Shown piece by piece: positions 53,232-61,287 of a stretch of DNA of 64,000 nucleotides (positions within the stretch are counted from its first letter, which is position 1; each line of letters begins with the position of its first letter). The stretch is from Bartonella raoultii (GTDB taxonomy: Bacteria > Pseudomonadota > Alphaproteobacteria > Rhizobiales > Rhizobiaceae): assembly GCF_019659805.1 (NCBI RefSeq), contig NZ_JAIFRO010000003.1:275370-339369 (forward strand), in the 5' to 3' direction. The notes under the pieces are model-generated. The model saw only the letters and a list, made by a program, of their open reading frames with translations. It ran no database searches and had not been told where the DNA came from. The position numbers and the translations under genes were made by a program.

Positions 53232-53806
53232 AAGCACCATAAAATTCCATCTAAAACATCATTTAAAATGAAAAATTGATATGAAAATCATTTTATATGA
53301 AGTATTTCATATAACAATTTGATTTATAACAATATAATCTCATTTAAAATAGATAATCACCAATAGGTGAAAATCTTTTTTGCTTTTTTGGTTATTTTTG
53401 GCTGATTTTGCAATGCGCTTCACACTTTATCGGATTTTTTCAAAGGGTCTTCAAAGGCGGTTTTCTGGGCTTTCACAGACTTTTAAAAATTTTTCAAAGG
53501 ATTTTCAAAGACCTTTCAAAGCTTTCTCTCATTTTTAGGCTCAAATTCCGATTTTTGCTCTTTTTTACCATTTTTTGCAATTTTAGATGTCAAAATCTAT
53601 TTTGACAAAACACGCATTTAATACTAAATTTTATACATAAAAACAATAAATTATCACGTATTCCTATCTCATCCCACCTAATCCCACTTAGTATAAAACC
53701 TAGTGTCAAACTACATTGTCATACAATAATTTTTATTAAAAATGTTCAAAAGCCTATTTAAATGATTGACCTTTGACAAGAATTTTGTAAAAAGCATACT
53801 CAATTT
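53232..53806. other. Non-coding region before tRNA-Ser with TTTCAAAG repeats
   Basis: No gene is seen. Between about 53425 and 53530 the word TTTCAAAG or TTCAAAGG recurs at least five times, giving a low-complexity open frame that is not a gene. A second, shorter cluster with the shared phrase CAAAGGGTCTTCAAAG lies at 54017-54048, on the other side of tRNA-Ser. The prophage-bounding direct repeat starts at about 53570. Confidence 0.5.
53570..53735 (+). repeat. Prophage-bounding direct repeat, left copy
   Basis: About 160 bases that align with 60272-60440 in the same orientation. Shared blocks are TTTTTTG-AATTT, ACGC/GTATTTAAT, AAACAATAAATTAT, TATTCCTATCT, CCCA/TTTAG and AAACTACA. The copies are diverged but collinear. 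Left copy of the pair that brackets the tail operon; it ends about 70 bases before tRNA-Ser. Confidence 0.7.
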
Positions 53807-53896
53807 GGAGGGGTGGCCGAGCGGTTTAAGGCACCGGTCTTGAAAACCGGCGTGCAGGAGACTGTACCGTGGGTTCGAATCCCACCCCCTCCGCCA
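53807..53896 (+). tRNA. tRNA-Ser (TGA)
   Basis: A 90-base tRNA with a long variable arm. The acceptor GGAGGGG pairs with CCCCCTCC minus one base, the anticodon loop is CTTGAAA, the T-loop TTCGAAT and the CCA is encoded. It marks the junction between the island and the prophage remnant; no duplicated 3' end was found at the far side of the prophage. Confidence 0.97.
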
Positions 53897-53909
53897 CAGC
53901 TGTAGCTTG

Positions 53910-53963
53910 TGTAGCTTGCCAGCAGGTTTTGTATATTGTAGCTTGCCAGCGGGTTTTGTATAT
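53910..53963 (+). repeat. Two tandem 27-bp repeats just after tRNA-Ser
   Basis: Two head-to-tail copies of a 27-base unit starting TGTAGCTTGCCAGC, followed by a purine and GGTTTTGTATAT. They differ at one position (A in the first, G in the second). A partial unit (TGTAGCTTG) precedes them. They start 13 bases after the tRNA 3' end. Confidence 0.8.
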
Positions 53964-54237
53964 TTTGACACCTGGTTTTATACCAATTTATTTTGTTTCA
54001 CATGATTTTTAAGGGGTTCTCAAAGGGTCTTCAAAGACCTTTCAAAGATCATTTAAAGCCTCTTTAATGAGTCTTTATTTTTCTTCTCTTAAAGGTCGCA
54101 ATTTCTGATGATCCGTCATGAGCAAGAATCGCATTATTTGAGAAGAAGCATGCATAAAATGCTATCTTTTCTTTAACATAAACTGCGTGACAACTTTTCG
54201 GTTCTCTGAGACATTATTAAAAAACAAAAGAAGCTTG

Positions 54238-54402
54238 GAGGAATTCAGTCAACTTGACCGTATTGTGTACCATTGATGCAATAGTGCAATGTTTGCACTA
54301 TTACTTGTTTGAGGAATTGGGTCAACATTATCCTATTGCTCCTTCAAGGAATAGGGACAAGTTGTCCCAATTGCTCTCTCCCACCCAAAGTGCAAAATTG
54401 CA
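54238..54402. repeat. Cluster of short palindromes and degenerate tandem units
   Basis: Four palindromes lie in 165 bases: GTCAA/TTGAC (54248-54258), AATAGTGCAA/TTGCACTATT with a three-base spacer (54280-54302), GGGACAA/TTGTCCC (54354-54368) and GTGCAA/TTGCAC (54389-54402). Three degenerate units of about 28 bases start at 54238, 54311 and 54346 with consensus AGGAATTNNGTCAAC, then CCTATTGCT. This looks like a regulator-binding or recombination region at the end of the tail operon. Confidence 0.5.
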
Positions 54403-54429
54403 CGTTGATCTCAAAAAGCATTACAACTG

Positions 54430-54456
54430 ATCAAAGGAGCAGGTTGCACCTTTGAT
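54430..54456. terminator. Hairpin after the phage tail operon
   Basis: The arms ATCAAAGG and CCTTTGAT enclose an 11-base loop, 28 bases beyond the stop of the D gene on the minus strand. The T-run (TTTTC) follows only on the plus side, so it is a possible, not certain, terminator of the leftward operon. Confidence 0.45.
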
Positions 54457-54483
54457 TTTCTGTTTCTAACATGTTTAGTTTTC

Positions 54484-55464
54484 TCATGCCTCTTTTCCCT
54501 TATCTGATGCCTCAAAGGTGATTTCTGTGATGTATCCGCTTTGCTTTTCATAGCGATGGGTCACGGTTGCAGCCTTCCATGGGCCATTGATTTCGCCTCG
54601 AAACCCTTGAAGCAAAAGCGGTTGCCCCGCCATGATTTCAGGGCGCCCCTCAAGACTTAAAGACCCACTGCCCATGGCTCGACAAAGCCTATCCGACTCA
54701 GAAGCAGCGGCAGCTTGTGCTTCTTGCTCACAAGGGTAGCACGTTCGCAGACGGCGAATGGGCCCCGTATACCCTGTGCGATGCTTGATAAAATGCTGTT
54801 GCCCTTTTGCGCGATCAAAATACCGTGCTTCTATCATGCCATATTGGGTGCGCGGCTCGAGACTAAATTCCCAATGCGAACACTCCTGTTGATGAATTGT
54901 CTGGAGGGGGAGATTGTCCCCGCTTAAAAATAAAAACTTATTGTCTTTGATCAAAAAACGCGCCTGCATCCGATCTGCAAGGCGGGTTAAAAAATCAATC
55001 GCCGATTGATCTGTACGCACCACATAAGGCAAGGTTTGTTTGGTGAATTTTGGGCTCACCTTTGCTTGATAGCCATGACGTTTGGCAAGGGTCTCAACAA
55101 TCTCAGCAATGGTTTTATGGTCAAAATGTTCGCTGTCCTGTTCTTTGATCTCCGCACGCATGGAAGCGCTTTTGCCACAAAGGCGTAAAATCTCTCCATC
55201 ACTGCCCCCACAACTGATCACCGATTCGACAACAAAACGCCCCATAAAGGCACGAATGCTGTTCTCATAACCAAAGGTGACATGGAGTGCACTGTTACTG
55301 GAAGAAATCTCTAAATCATTGCCGCTATCATCAAATTCCGCCTCGAATGTATCGGCTTCATTACCCGCATTGTCTGTGATGGTTGCCGTTAAAAGACGTT
55401 GGTAAAAAATCTGATGAACAAGCTTCTCCCCCACCCTCACTTCAATAAAGGGATATGTGCGCAT
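54484..55464 (-). CDS. Phage late control protein gpD (P2-like baseplate/tail protein)
   Basis: A 326-residue homologue of P2 gpD, a hub/tail-tip structural protein of contractile-tailed phages related to the T4 gp27 fold. Recognisable segments are YPFIEVRVGEKLV at the start, VRTDQSAIDFLTRLADRM in the middle and SLEGRPEIMAGQPLLL near the end. The ATG at 55464 overlaps the gpX stop as TAATG; an upstream ATG at 55473 is also possible. It is the last gene of the tail operon and appears intact. Confidence 0.88.
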   Translation of the reverse strand: MRTYPFIEVRVGEKLVHQIFYQRLLTATITDNAGNEADTFEAEFDDSGNDLEISSSNSALHVTFGYENSIRAFMGRFVVESVISCGGSDGEILRLCGKSASMRAEIKEQDSEHFDHKTIAEIVETLAKRHGYQAKVSPKFTKQTLPYVVRTDQSAIDFLTRLADRMQARFLIKDNKFLFLSGDNLPLQTIHQQECSHWEFSLEPRTQYGMIEARYFDRAKGQQHFIKHRTGYTGPIRRLRTCYPCEQEAQAAAASESDRLCRAMGSGSLSLEGRPEIMAGQPLLLQGFRGEINGPWKAATVTHRYEKQSGYITEITFEASDKGKEA

Positions 55465-55718
55465 TAATCCCATAGCCGTTTAACCACACTGTTCTTTTCT
55501 TGAGGTACAAATTCAGGCAGAAAGACTTTTAAACCCCGTGGTAAAAAAGCATCATACCCTGCAATCTCTGGATTAGCCTCCAGTGTGGCTTCTAAATAGC
55601 CCCTCAATGACCCAGCTTGCCTTCGGTCTCCTAAAACAGACAAGGCATGGTGATAACAAATGAGGTCTAAACTCATATCCTCAAGTTCGACCACGAGCTG
55701 CTTTGCGGGAATCTTCAT
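55464..55718 (-). CDS. Phage tail protein X (gpX, LysM-like)
   Basis: An 84-residue LysM-like protein of the P2 gpX family, thought to connect tail and baseplate. The LysM-type core reads DLICYHHALSVLGD and ETLEANPEIAGY-like (here ATLEANPEIAGYDAFLPRG). It overlaps gpU (ATGA) upstream and gpD (TAATG) downstream, which is typical operon packing. Confidence 0.87.
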   Translation of the reverse strand: MKIPAKQLVVELEDMSLDLICYHHALSVLGDRRQAGSLRGYLEATLEANPEIAGYDAFLPRGLKVFLPEFVPQEKNSVVKRLWD

Positions 55719-56176
55719 GAGGTATCCTCCTCTTGATATTGTCCCACTTGATATTGACCTTGCGGCTTGCCCCCATCAAAAAACGGCAACAGGCTAATGG
55801 AATAGCGAATACGCCCCGATTGACCAGAGCGGCTAATATAGTCATGGTCTTTCGTGACACTGGTAATCACCACGGATCCAAGCATTAAAGCACTGTAGCT
55901 ATCATCACTCATCCAACGGATCATCTGAACAGGCTTTGCAGCACGTATGGTTCTGGTGATGGCATCAATGGCAACCCGGTCACCAAACTCTTCTGGAAAT
56001 AATACCCCGTGGATGGTTTTGGGATCATTGCCATAACCGGTAAATTGCAAACCAGGGGCCCCACCAAAACGCTCTAAGCAAACCCATGAAGCCGAAAACT
56101 CTTCCTCAAAAGATTGGAAGTTCAACCAGTCCACATAAAATTGATGTGGTCCCAACATCAGAAAAGGATCTTGCAT
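55715..56176 (-). CDS. Phage tail protein U (gpU)
   Basis: A 153-residue P2 gpU-like tail completion protein. Characteristic: MQDPFLMLGPHQFYVDW at the start, GYGNDPKTIHGVLFPE and SISLLPFFDGG near the end. The open frame extends far upstream, but the ATG at 56176 has a very strong GGGGAGGAG ribosome site and the usual N-terminus. It starts 11 bases after the end of the tape-measure frame. Confidence 0.9.
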   Translation of the reverse strand: MQDPFLMLGPHQFYVDWLNFQSFEEEFSASWVCLERFGGAPGLQFTGYGNDPKTIHGVLFPEEFGDRVAIDAITRTIRAAKPVQMIRWMSDDSYSALMLGSVVITSVTKDHDYISRSGQSGRIRYSISLLPFFDGGKPQGQYQVGQYQEEDTS

Positions 56177-56186
56177 GCTCCTCCCC

Positions 56187-58520
56187 TCATTCTGTTCCAC
56201 CATGCAAGGCATTGGCCCCTGCCCGTTGCAATGCATGACGAACCGCATATCCAGTCGCAATGGGATCACGCGCGCCATTGACATGCACCGTGACATTTTG
56301 ATTGTGCGTGATGGGGACGCGTTCTTTGTCTTTTGCTTCTGTGAGAGGCGCATTGGCACGACCAGCCCCCGCAAATTGTACAAGTGGCTGAGGCGTTTTG
56401 CCTCCTAAAAAACTTGGCAAATAATCTCTTACATCAATCGACCCAATCCACCCCTTTATGCGGTGAGGTAAAGATTTACAAAAGTCTGTCAATTGTGAGA
56501 TGGTGCCCATAAAACCATTAACAATCCAATCCGCTAAATCTTCTCCGGCTTATTCCATGCTTGCCTTGGCACTATCAGAGAGCTTTTCTTGAGAGAAAAA
56601 ACGCTTCAACCACTCCCAAAAATTGGAAAGGCTTTGTTTAATCCCCTCCCACAAATCTTCAAAGCTTTGAGCAACAAAGGAAAGTCCTTGTTTAAACTTT
56701 TGCCAGTGGGCAGAAAAATCAAAGGCAGAAGCAATGATATTTTTCCAACGGGTGATGGTGCTGGTATCAGCACCAAAAAAACGCATGACGGCTTCAAAGG
56801 CACGACCAAAAGCGCGGATTAGCCCCCGTGCAAAGCCTTTGAGAAAGGAGGAAAAGCGATCCCAATATTTCCACAAAGCAAAACCAGCAGCCATAATGAC
56901 AGCCACAACAGCAGCAATGAGCGCCTCTATAGGGCTAAAAACAGCTCCAACCACAGAGGCTATGCCAGCAGCAATTCCTTCTATCACTGTCCCTATCCAA
57001 CCAAAAGCCGTAGCAAATGCTGCACCTGAAACCGCAACTCCTCGGAACACAGCCACCAGTAAAGTCATGGGATGCAGAAGACGCAGTGCACTCCCACCAA
57101 GCCCTGCCATCAATAAGCCTAAGGAACGACCTGAAGCCAAAAGCCCGAGCCAACTTGCTTTCAGCGTACGGCTAAAAGCCCCAAGTTTGATAAAAGAGCC
57201 TAGTAACTGAAGAAGCCCGAGACGTGTGCCAGCGAAGGCAAAGCGCAGCACACGCAAAGCAATATTAAAAGCCATCAGGGTGGCAATGGTTTTAATAATG
57301 GCGCTTGTTAAGGCGGGATGAGCATTCGCCCATGCCATAAGAACATTGATAAAAGCACCAACACTTTCCATTAAACTGTTCACATGGGGCAACAAAACCT
57401 CACCAATGGTAACCCCTAAAGCCACAACGCGGTTTTGCAACAGTTCAAATTGCCGCATGGCACCGGTTGCTTGTTTGTCTGCCTCTTGTTCGACAGAGCC
57501 TTTAAAGACTTTTGGGTCTTTCACATAATCTAACGCTTGCCCTAACAGTTCTGGGTTGCCAACCAATTTAGCAAAATCGCCGGTAAAGTCTCGTCCTGCA
57601 ATGGCAATCAGCGAACGCATTCCCTGTTCGGATTTGCCCAACACATCAAAAAAACGCACCAAGGTACCGGTAGCATCTTTCTCCAAATCTTCCATAAATT
57701 TTTGGCGAGAGAGACCAATATTGGTAAAAGCATCTTCAATATGCTTTCCTCCCGCCTGAATACGGGCACTAATAGAGTTAAAACCACGTGCTGCACTCTC
57801 TGGTACAATCCCAGCAGAAATCATCGCCGTCCCAAAGGCTGCGGTCTCACGGGCTGTCAGTTTAAACATGGTTGCCGCACCCGTCGCCCGATTGGTAAAA
57901 TCAGACACCTCACTTGCCTTGGCCGCCATGTGGTTGGAAAGATGGTTGATAGCATCGCCTAAATCTTCAATGCCTGCTTGATTAAGTTTAAAGACATTGC
58001 GCAATTTGGCAAAGCGCTCACCAATCTGGTCCCCCGTCATATCAAAGGCGACCGCGGCTTTGGCGGCATAAATACTAAATGCCTCGAGATCTTGTTCACC
58101 AATCCCTGCTTGGCTAGCACTGGTCATCAATTCTAACACTTCACGGGCAGCCAAAGGGATCTTTGTTGAGGTTTCAAGCGCAAAACGACGCAATTCTTTT
58201 AAACGATTAAGGGGCGCATCCAGAACCTTCTCTAAGCCCTTCATTGATTGGTCAAATTGCATGGCTTTATAGAGAGGGGCGATTAAGGTTGCCGTTTGGG
58301 CCATGGCGCCTACCATGCGCCCACGCGCATGAATATAAGCATTTTGCGCTTTTTCTGTAGATTCCTTCAAGTGCTCAGGATCAAACCACCCTTTAAAATG
58401 CTTTCGTGTTTGGTTTTGAAAATGCGCAATATCGAGGCTAAAGGATTTTAAGTCTCGCTTGGCAGAGGCGATCCCCTCTTGCAGATGATTCACAAAACGG
58501 ACAACAAGGGAAACATCCAT
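56187..58520 (-). pseudogene. Phage tail tape measure protein (gpT), in-frame stop
   Basis: The tape measure sets tail length. The frame from ATG 58520 runs 656 codons, with an N-terminal coiled region, a TP901-type core (ASQAGIGEQDLEAFSIYAAK) and two hydrophobic segments, then stops at TAA 56550-56552. The same frame resumes at once (AGEDLADWIVNGFMGTISQL) and ends at 56187 with a typical C-terminus, TGYAVRHALQRAGANALHG. A single substitution in one codon has therefore split a 777-residue protein. The first 656 residues could still be made, but the C-terminal tail is lost unless the stop is read through. Confidence 0.88.
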
Positions 58521-58529
58521 GAGCGTATT

Positions 58530-59065
58530 TTATCCTAACATTTGGCTTTCATATTCTTGTTGTTTCAAGCGCACTAATTCTTCGCGATAGGAAATCACTT
58601 CCAGCCAATCCATCTGATTGATCTCTAGAGCCGACCAGTGGTAATAAAGGGCTAGTTCTGCTCCAAATTGTCCGGCATAGGGGATTGGTGTTTGGGAAAA
58701 AAAGCAAAAAAAACCTTAAAAACGGCCATAAGATCAACAATATCAAGACGATTAATCAATTCAACAGATTCATGAGACATCTCTGCCAGAAGCGCGGCGA
58801 TTCCTTCCATGGCTTCATGGGTAAATAAAGCCTCACAAAGCTTGGAAATAAGAACATCATTGCTCAAAGGTATTTTATCTTCTTCTACAGCGGGCAAAAG
58901 TAACTTTGCCAGCTGTGGTCCAATCAACACGGCTAATTGGCGTGCTTGCTTGAAATTTGGGCGATAAAAGATCAATTTCTGCCGTGTTGATTCTTTGCCA
59001 TCCTTGTCTTGATAAACAAGAGGAACCTGCAATTCCACCTCAACACTTGTTTGTAAACTTGTCAT
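58530..59065 (-). CDS. Tail assembly chaperone E+E' (-1 frameshift product)
   Basis: The extended form of gpE made by a -1 ribosomal slip. After the slip at the T7 run the frame reads FSQTPIPYAGQFGAELALYY, then HWSALEINQMDWLEV and the end YESQMLG, closely matching the GpE family (Phe/Tyr-His-Trp followed by a Leu/Glu/Trp segment). The joined product is 178 residues, and the nucleotide count fits one -1 shift exactly. In P2 the E and E+E' proteins are assembly chaperones for the tape measure, whose gene starts nine bases downstream. Confidence 0.85.
58652..59065 (-). CDS. Phage tail assembly chaperone gpE
   Basis: The unshifted product, 137 residues, of the P2 gpE family. It has a basic N-terminal beta region (VELQVPLVYQDKDGKE) and a helical second half, and ends EQN at 58652. 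The open frame begins with TTG at 59071; the ATG at 59065 is preferred. It lies nine bases after the tube gene. Confidence 0.85.
   Translation of the reverse strand: MTSLQTSVEVELQVPLVYQDKDGKESTRQKLIFYRPNFKQARQLAVLIGPQLAKLLLPAVEEDKIPLSNDVLISKLCEALFTHEAMEGIAALLAEMSHESVELINRLDIVDLMAVFKVFFAFFPKHQSPMPDNLEQN
58697..58713 (-). promoter_or_regulatory. Slippery site for -1 frameshift in E/E'
   Basis: On the minus strand a run of eight T (58706-58713), then GC, then seven T (58697-58703) followed by CCC. In the zero frame the codons are GTT TTT TTT GCT TTT TTT CCC, so the second run is an X-XXX-XXX slip site. A shift there enters the E' frame directly. P2 uses a comparable T7 site at this point. Confidence 0.8.
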
Positions 59066-59074
59066 GATCAATTC

Positions 59075-59593
59075 CTATAAATTAAGTATAGAGCGGCGAC
59101 GCCCGCCGATCTCTTGTCCATTGCGCACCAGCCAACCGCCCCGTTTAAAGGAAAAGCGGTGCAAAACAGAACCATCCCAAAATTCTGTGTAATCCCAAAC
59201 ATTCTTGATCTCGCAATCATAGCCTGTGGCTTTTCCAGCCGTTAAGCCTTCGCTATCGACTTTAACCAAGCGTCCTGTAACATCAATGGAATGTTCATGC
59301 TCGCGCCCATCTTCTTCAGACACCACATGTTTTTTGCCGGTAAATTTATGACGAAGACCAGGAGGACCACCAAAGATACCGATGATTTCGGGCGTGTGAC
59401 TGCGGATTTTCATTTGTAAATTTAAAGCTTTCACACCAAGACCACTCACATCAATTTGCATGTCAGAGCCCCCTGGTTGATAGGTTTCGGTGATTTCTTC
59501 CAACGTGGGAAGTTTGAGTGTCTCAAGATCAAGATGGAGATTGACATCATCATCAACAATCAGGGTAAAACCACGAACAATTCTTAAAGTCAT
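59075..59593 (-). CDS. Phage major tail tube protein FII
   Basis: A 172-residue P2 FII-type tube protein that forms the inner tube of the contractile tail. It shows LPTLEEITETYQPGGSDM near residue 30, MKIRSHTPEIIGIFGG, and a C-terminal part. Intact. The ATG overlaps the stop of the sheath gene (ATGA). Confidence 0.9.
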   Translation of the reverse strand: MTLRIVRGFTLIVDDDVNLHLDLETLKLPTLEEITETYQPGGSDMQIDVSGLGVKALNLQMKIRSHTPEIIGIFGGPPGLRHKFTGKKHVVSEEDGREHEHSIDVTGRLVKVDSEGLTAGKATGYDCEIKNVWDYTEFWDGSVLHRFSFKRGGWLVRNGQEIGGRRRSILNL

Positions 59594-60290
59594 ACATCAC
59601 TCCTTGCTGCTTTGCGATAACTGTCAAGCGTATCACCAAAAGCATAGGTCATTTTATTTTGGATATCTTCAGCGAGCCGATTAAAGTAAGCGTCATTGCG
59701 CCGGCTTCCAAAGCTTAAATCTTCGAGAGGAGGAACTTCTTCTGCATCAAATTCCACGCGCAATTTTCCCAGTTGTAAATTGCTGTTTGAATTTAAATCA
59801 CGCTCAAACCAAACGCGTCCTCCTAAAAGCGCTCCACGCGCAATCATATCATCAAGAAACTGTGTGAGGCTGCGCGTAATGGCAATGACATGTTGCCGGT
59901 CAGATTCTCATCATTGGCCCAAGGACGCAAATTGTTAATGATGGTTTTTTCCAAAGCTGCACGGGTACGCACCACATTGACAAAGCGCCAGAGTGGATCA
60001 CTCGAGGTGGTGTGATTGCCCCATAAAATGCGCCCATTGGCTGCCATTTGCCCATGGGCATTTTGGCTAAGCCGGGCGGGAAGAAAGGTGGCAATATCAG
60101 CTTGATTGAGACGATTTGCCTCATGATCAATTTCCCCATCAAAATAGCTAATGGGGCGCGCTGTACCTAAAATACCTTTGACATCTTGGTTAGAGGAGGA
60201 CCAAAAAACACCTCCCCTTTGCTTGTCCCGTTTGATAAACATAGCAGCAGCAAAAGCGCTTGCCGGTTTGATACTTTTTTGTAATTTCAA
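59590..60290 (-). pseudogene. Phage tail sheath protein FI, 5'-truncated and frameshifted
   Basis: C-terminal part of a P2 FI-type sheath protein. From 60290 the frame reads KPASAFAAAMFIKRDK, YFDGEIDHEANRLNQ and WRFVNVVRTRAALEKTI, and breaks near 59890 after ENLTGNM. Adding one base there restores VIAITRSLTQFLDD and leads into a second frame (ARGALLGGRVWFERD) that ends at 59590. About 233 residues remain of a normally larger sheath, and the N-terminal part is missing. The first few codons at 60290 come from the direct repeat, so the gene was cut by a recombination there. Confidence 0.88.
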
Positions 60291-60440
60291 ATATCGAATC
60301 TATTCAAAAAAACGCGTATTTAATGATAAAGAATAGCTATAAAACAATAAATTATTGCATATTCCTATCTAATTCCATTTAGTACAAAATACTGTAAAAC
60401 TACAGCGACATATTATCCTATCATTATAATTTGTTTTGCT
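60272..60440 (+). repeat. Prophage-bounding direct repeat, right copy
   Basis: Aligns collinearly with 53570-53735 (shared TTTTTTG-AATTTC, ACGCGTATTTAAT, AAACAATAAATTATT, TATTCCTATCT, AAACTACA). Its left end forms the apparent first codons of the truncated sheath gene, so the boundary between repeat and phage is at about 60272-60290. Confidence 0.7.
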
Positions 60441-60706
60441 CTACCACTATACAAGTATAATTGATTAAATATACACTCTACATATAATATTATAACATTA
60501 AAAGTTGTATTTTTGTTTAAATTTTACTTTTTTATCTTGTCATACAAATAAATATAGATTCCTTATTGAGAGATAAATTTGAGCAGCGAAATTAAACATC
60601 GTAATAAATATGCCTATAATAATTTAATAAATATTTCTGAGGAAGATAATTGCATGCGGCTAGTAAACTATACTTAGCAAATTTATTTTTTCTCCAATGC
60701 ATAGGG
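60441..60706. other. Intergenic AT-rich region
   Basis: No gene, hairpin or repeat stands out between the prophage border and the tautomerase gene. Confidence 0.5.
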
Positions 60707-60916
60707 TTATTCGCTATCTTGTCTTTTTCTTAATTCTGTAACAGGAACACCACCTATTCCCCAATTATCTGTATCCACTTCATCAATTAAAACAACAGTA
60801 GTTTTTGGATTTTTATTCAAAACATTGACTAATAATTGCGTTACTCCTTCGATTAGGAGTCGTTTTTGTTCAGAAGTAATCCTTTCATTAGTAATTTTAA
60901 TGTTTACGTAAGGCAT
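60707..60916 (-). CDS. 4-oxalocrotonate tautomerase-family protein
   Basis: A 69-residue tautomerase with the catalytic proline directly after the initiator methionine (MPYVNIKITNE). The family pattern TSEQKRLLIEGVTQLL and VVLIDEVDTDNWGIGG is complete. Such proteins form hexamers and convert enol to keto acids in aromatic catabolism, but many have other or unknown substrates. The ATG has GGAG six bases upstream. No catabolic cluster is present, although a fumarylacetoacetate hydrolase-family gene lies 2 kb away. Confidence 0.9.
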   Translation of the reverse strand: MPYVNIKITNERITSEQKRLLIEGVTQLLVNVLNKNPKTTVVLIDEVDTDNWGIGGVPVTELRKRQDSE

Positions 60917-61287
60917 AGAATCTCCATATTTTATAGATATTAAACAAAGAAGGTTAGATGAATGAACATGAAAAGATTAAACAATAATATATAAGAGATA
61001 GTATTTAAAAATGCGTATCGAACAGAAAAATATGCAGATTGTTAGGTGCAAAAAGAATGTTTATTAATACAGGAAAAAGAGGTAAGCGGCAATAAATAAA
61101 CAAATTCAAACTAAATAATCTATAGCTCCACAAGCAATCGATGACTCTGGCAAGGAAAATTAACAACATGAAAAGAATATAACCATAACGTTGCCAAACA
61201 AAGAAATCAATACGACACAAAATTACACGCTCCGTGATATACAGAATGCCTGTCATTAATGCGATGCTTTCAATGAAGAGTGAATGT
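60917..61287. other. Gap without a supported gene
   Basis: A 97-codon hydrophobic frame (61005-61295, minus) overlaps the MFS stop by eight bases but has no ribosome-binding site and no family I recognise, so I do not call it. Nothing else is seen here. Confidence 0.4.

Noticed and set aside
41211..53896. Integration of the island at tRNA-Val or tRNA-Ser with attL/attR
   Set aside because: No integrase gene and no duplicated tRNA 3' end could be found in the window.
53711..53971. Open frame through tRNA-Ser on the minus strand
   Set aside because: Its only defined part is the antisense of the tRNA; the rest is a translation of the 27-bp repeats.
58549..58746. 65-codon frame overlapping the end of gpE
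   Set aside because: It is in the wrong frame; the true E' is reached by a -1 slip and matches GpE.
54484..60290. Bartonella gene transfer agent (BaGTA) or a tailocin
   Set aside because: The gene order and families are those of a P2-like tail, and the sheath and tape-measure genes are broken, so neither a known gene transfer agent nor a working tailocin is supported.
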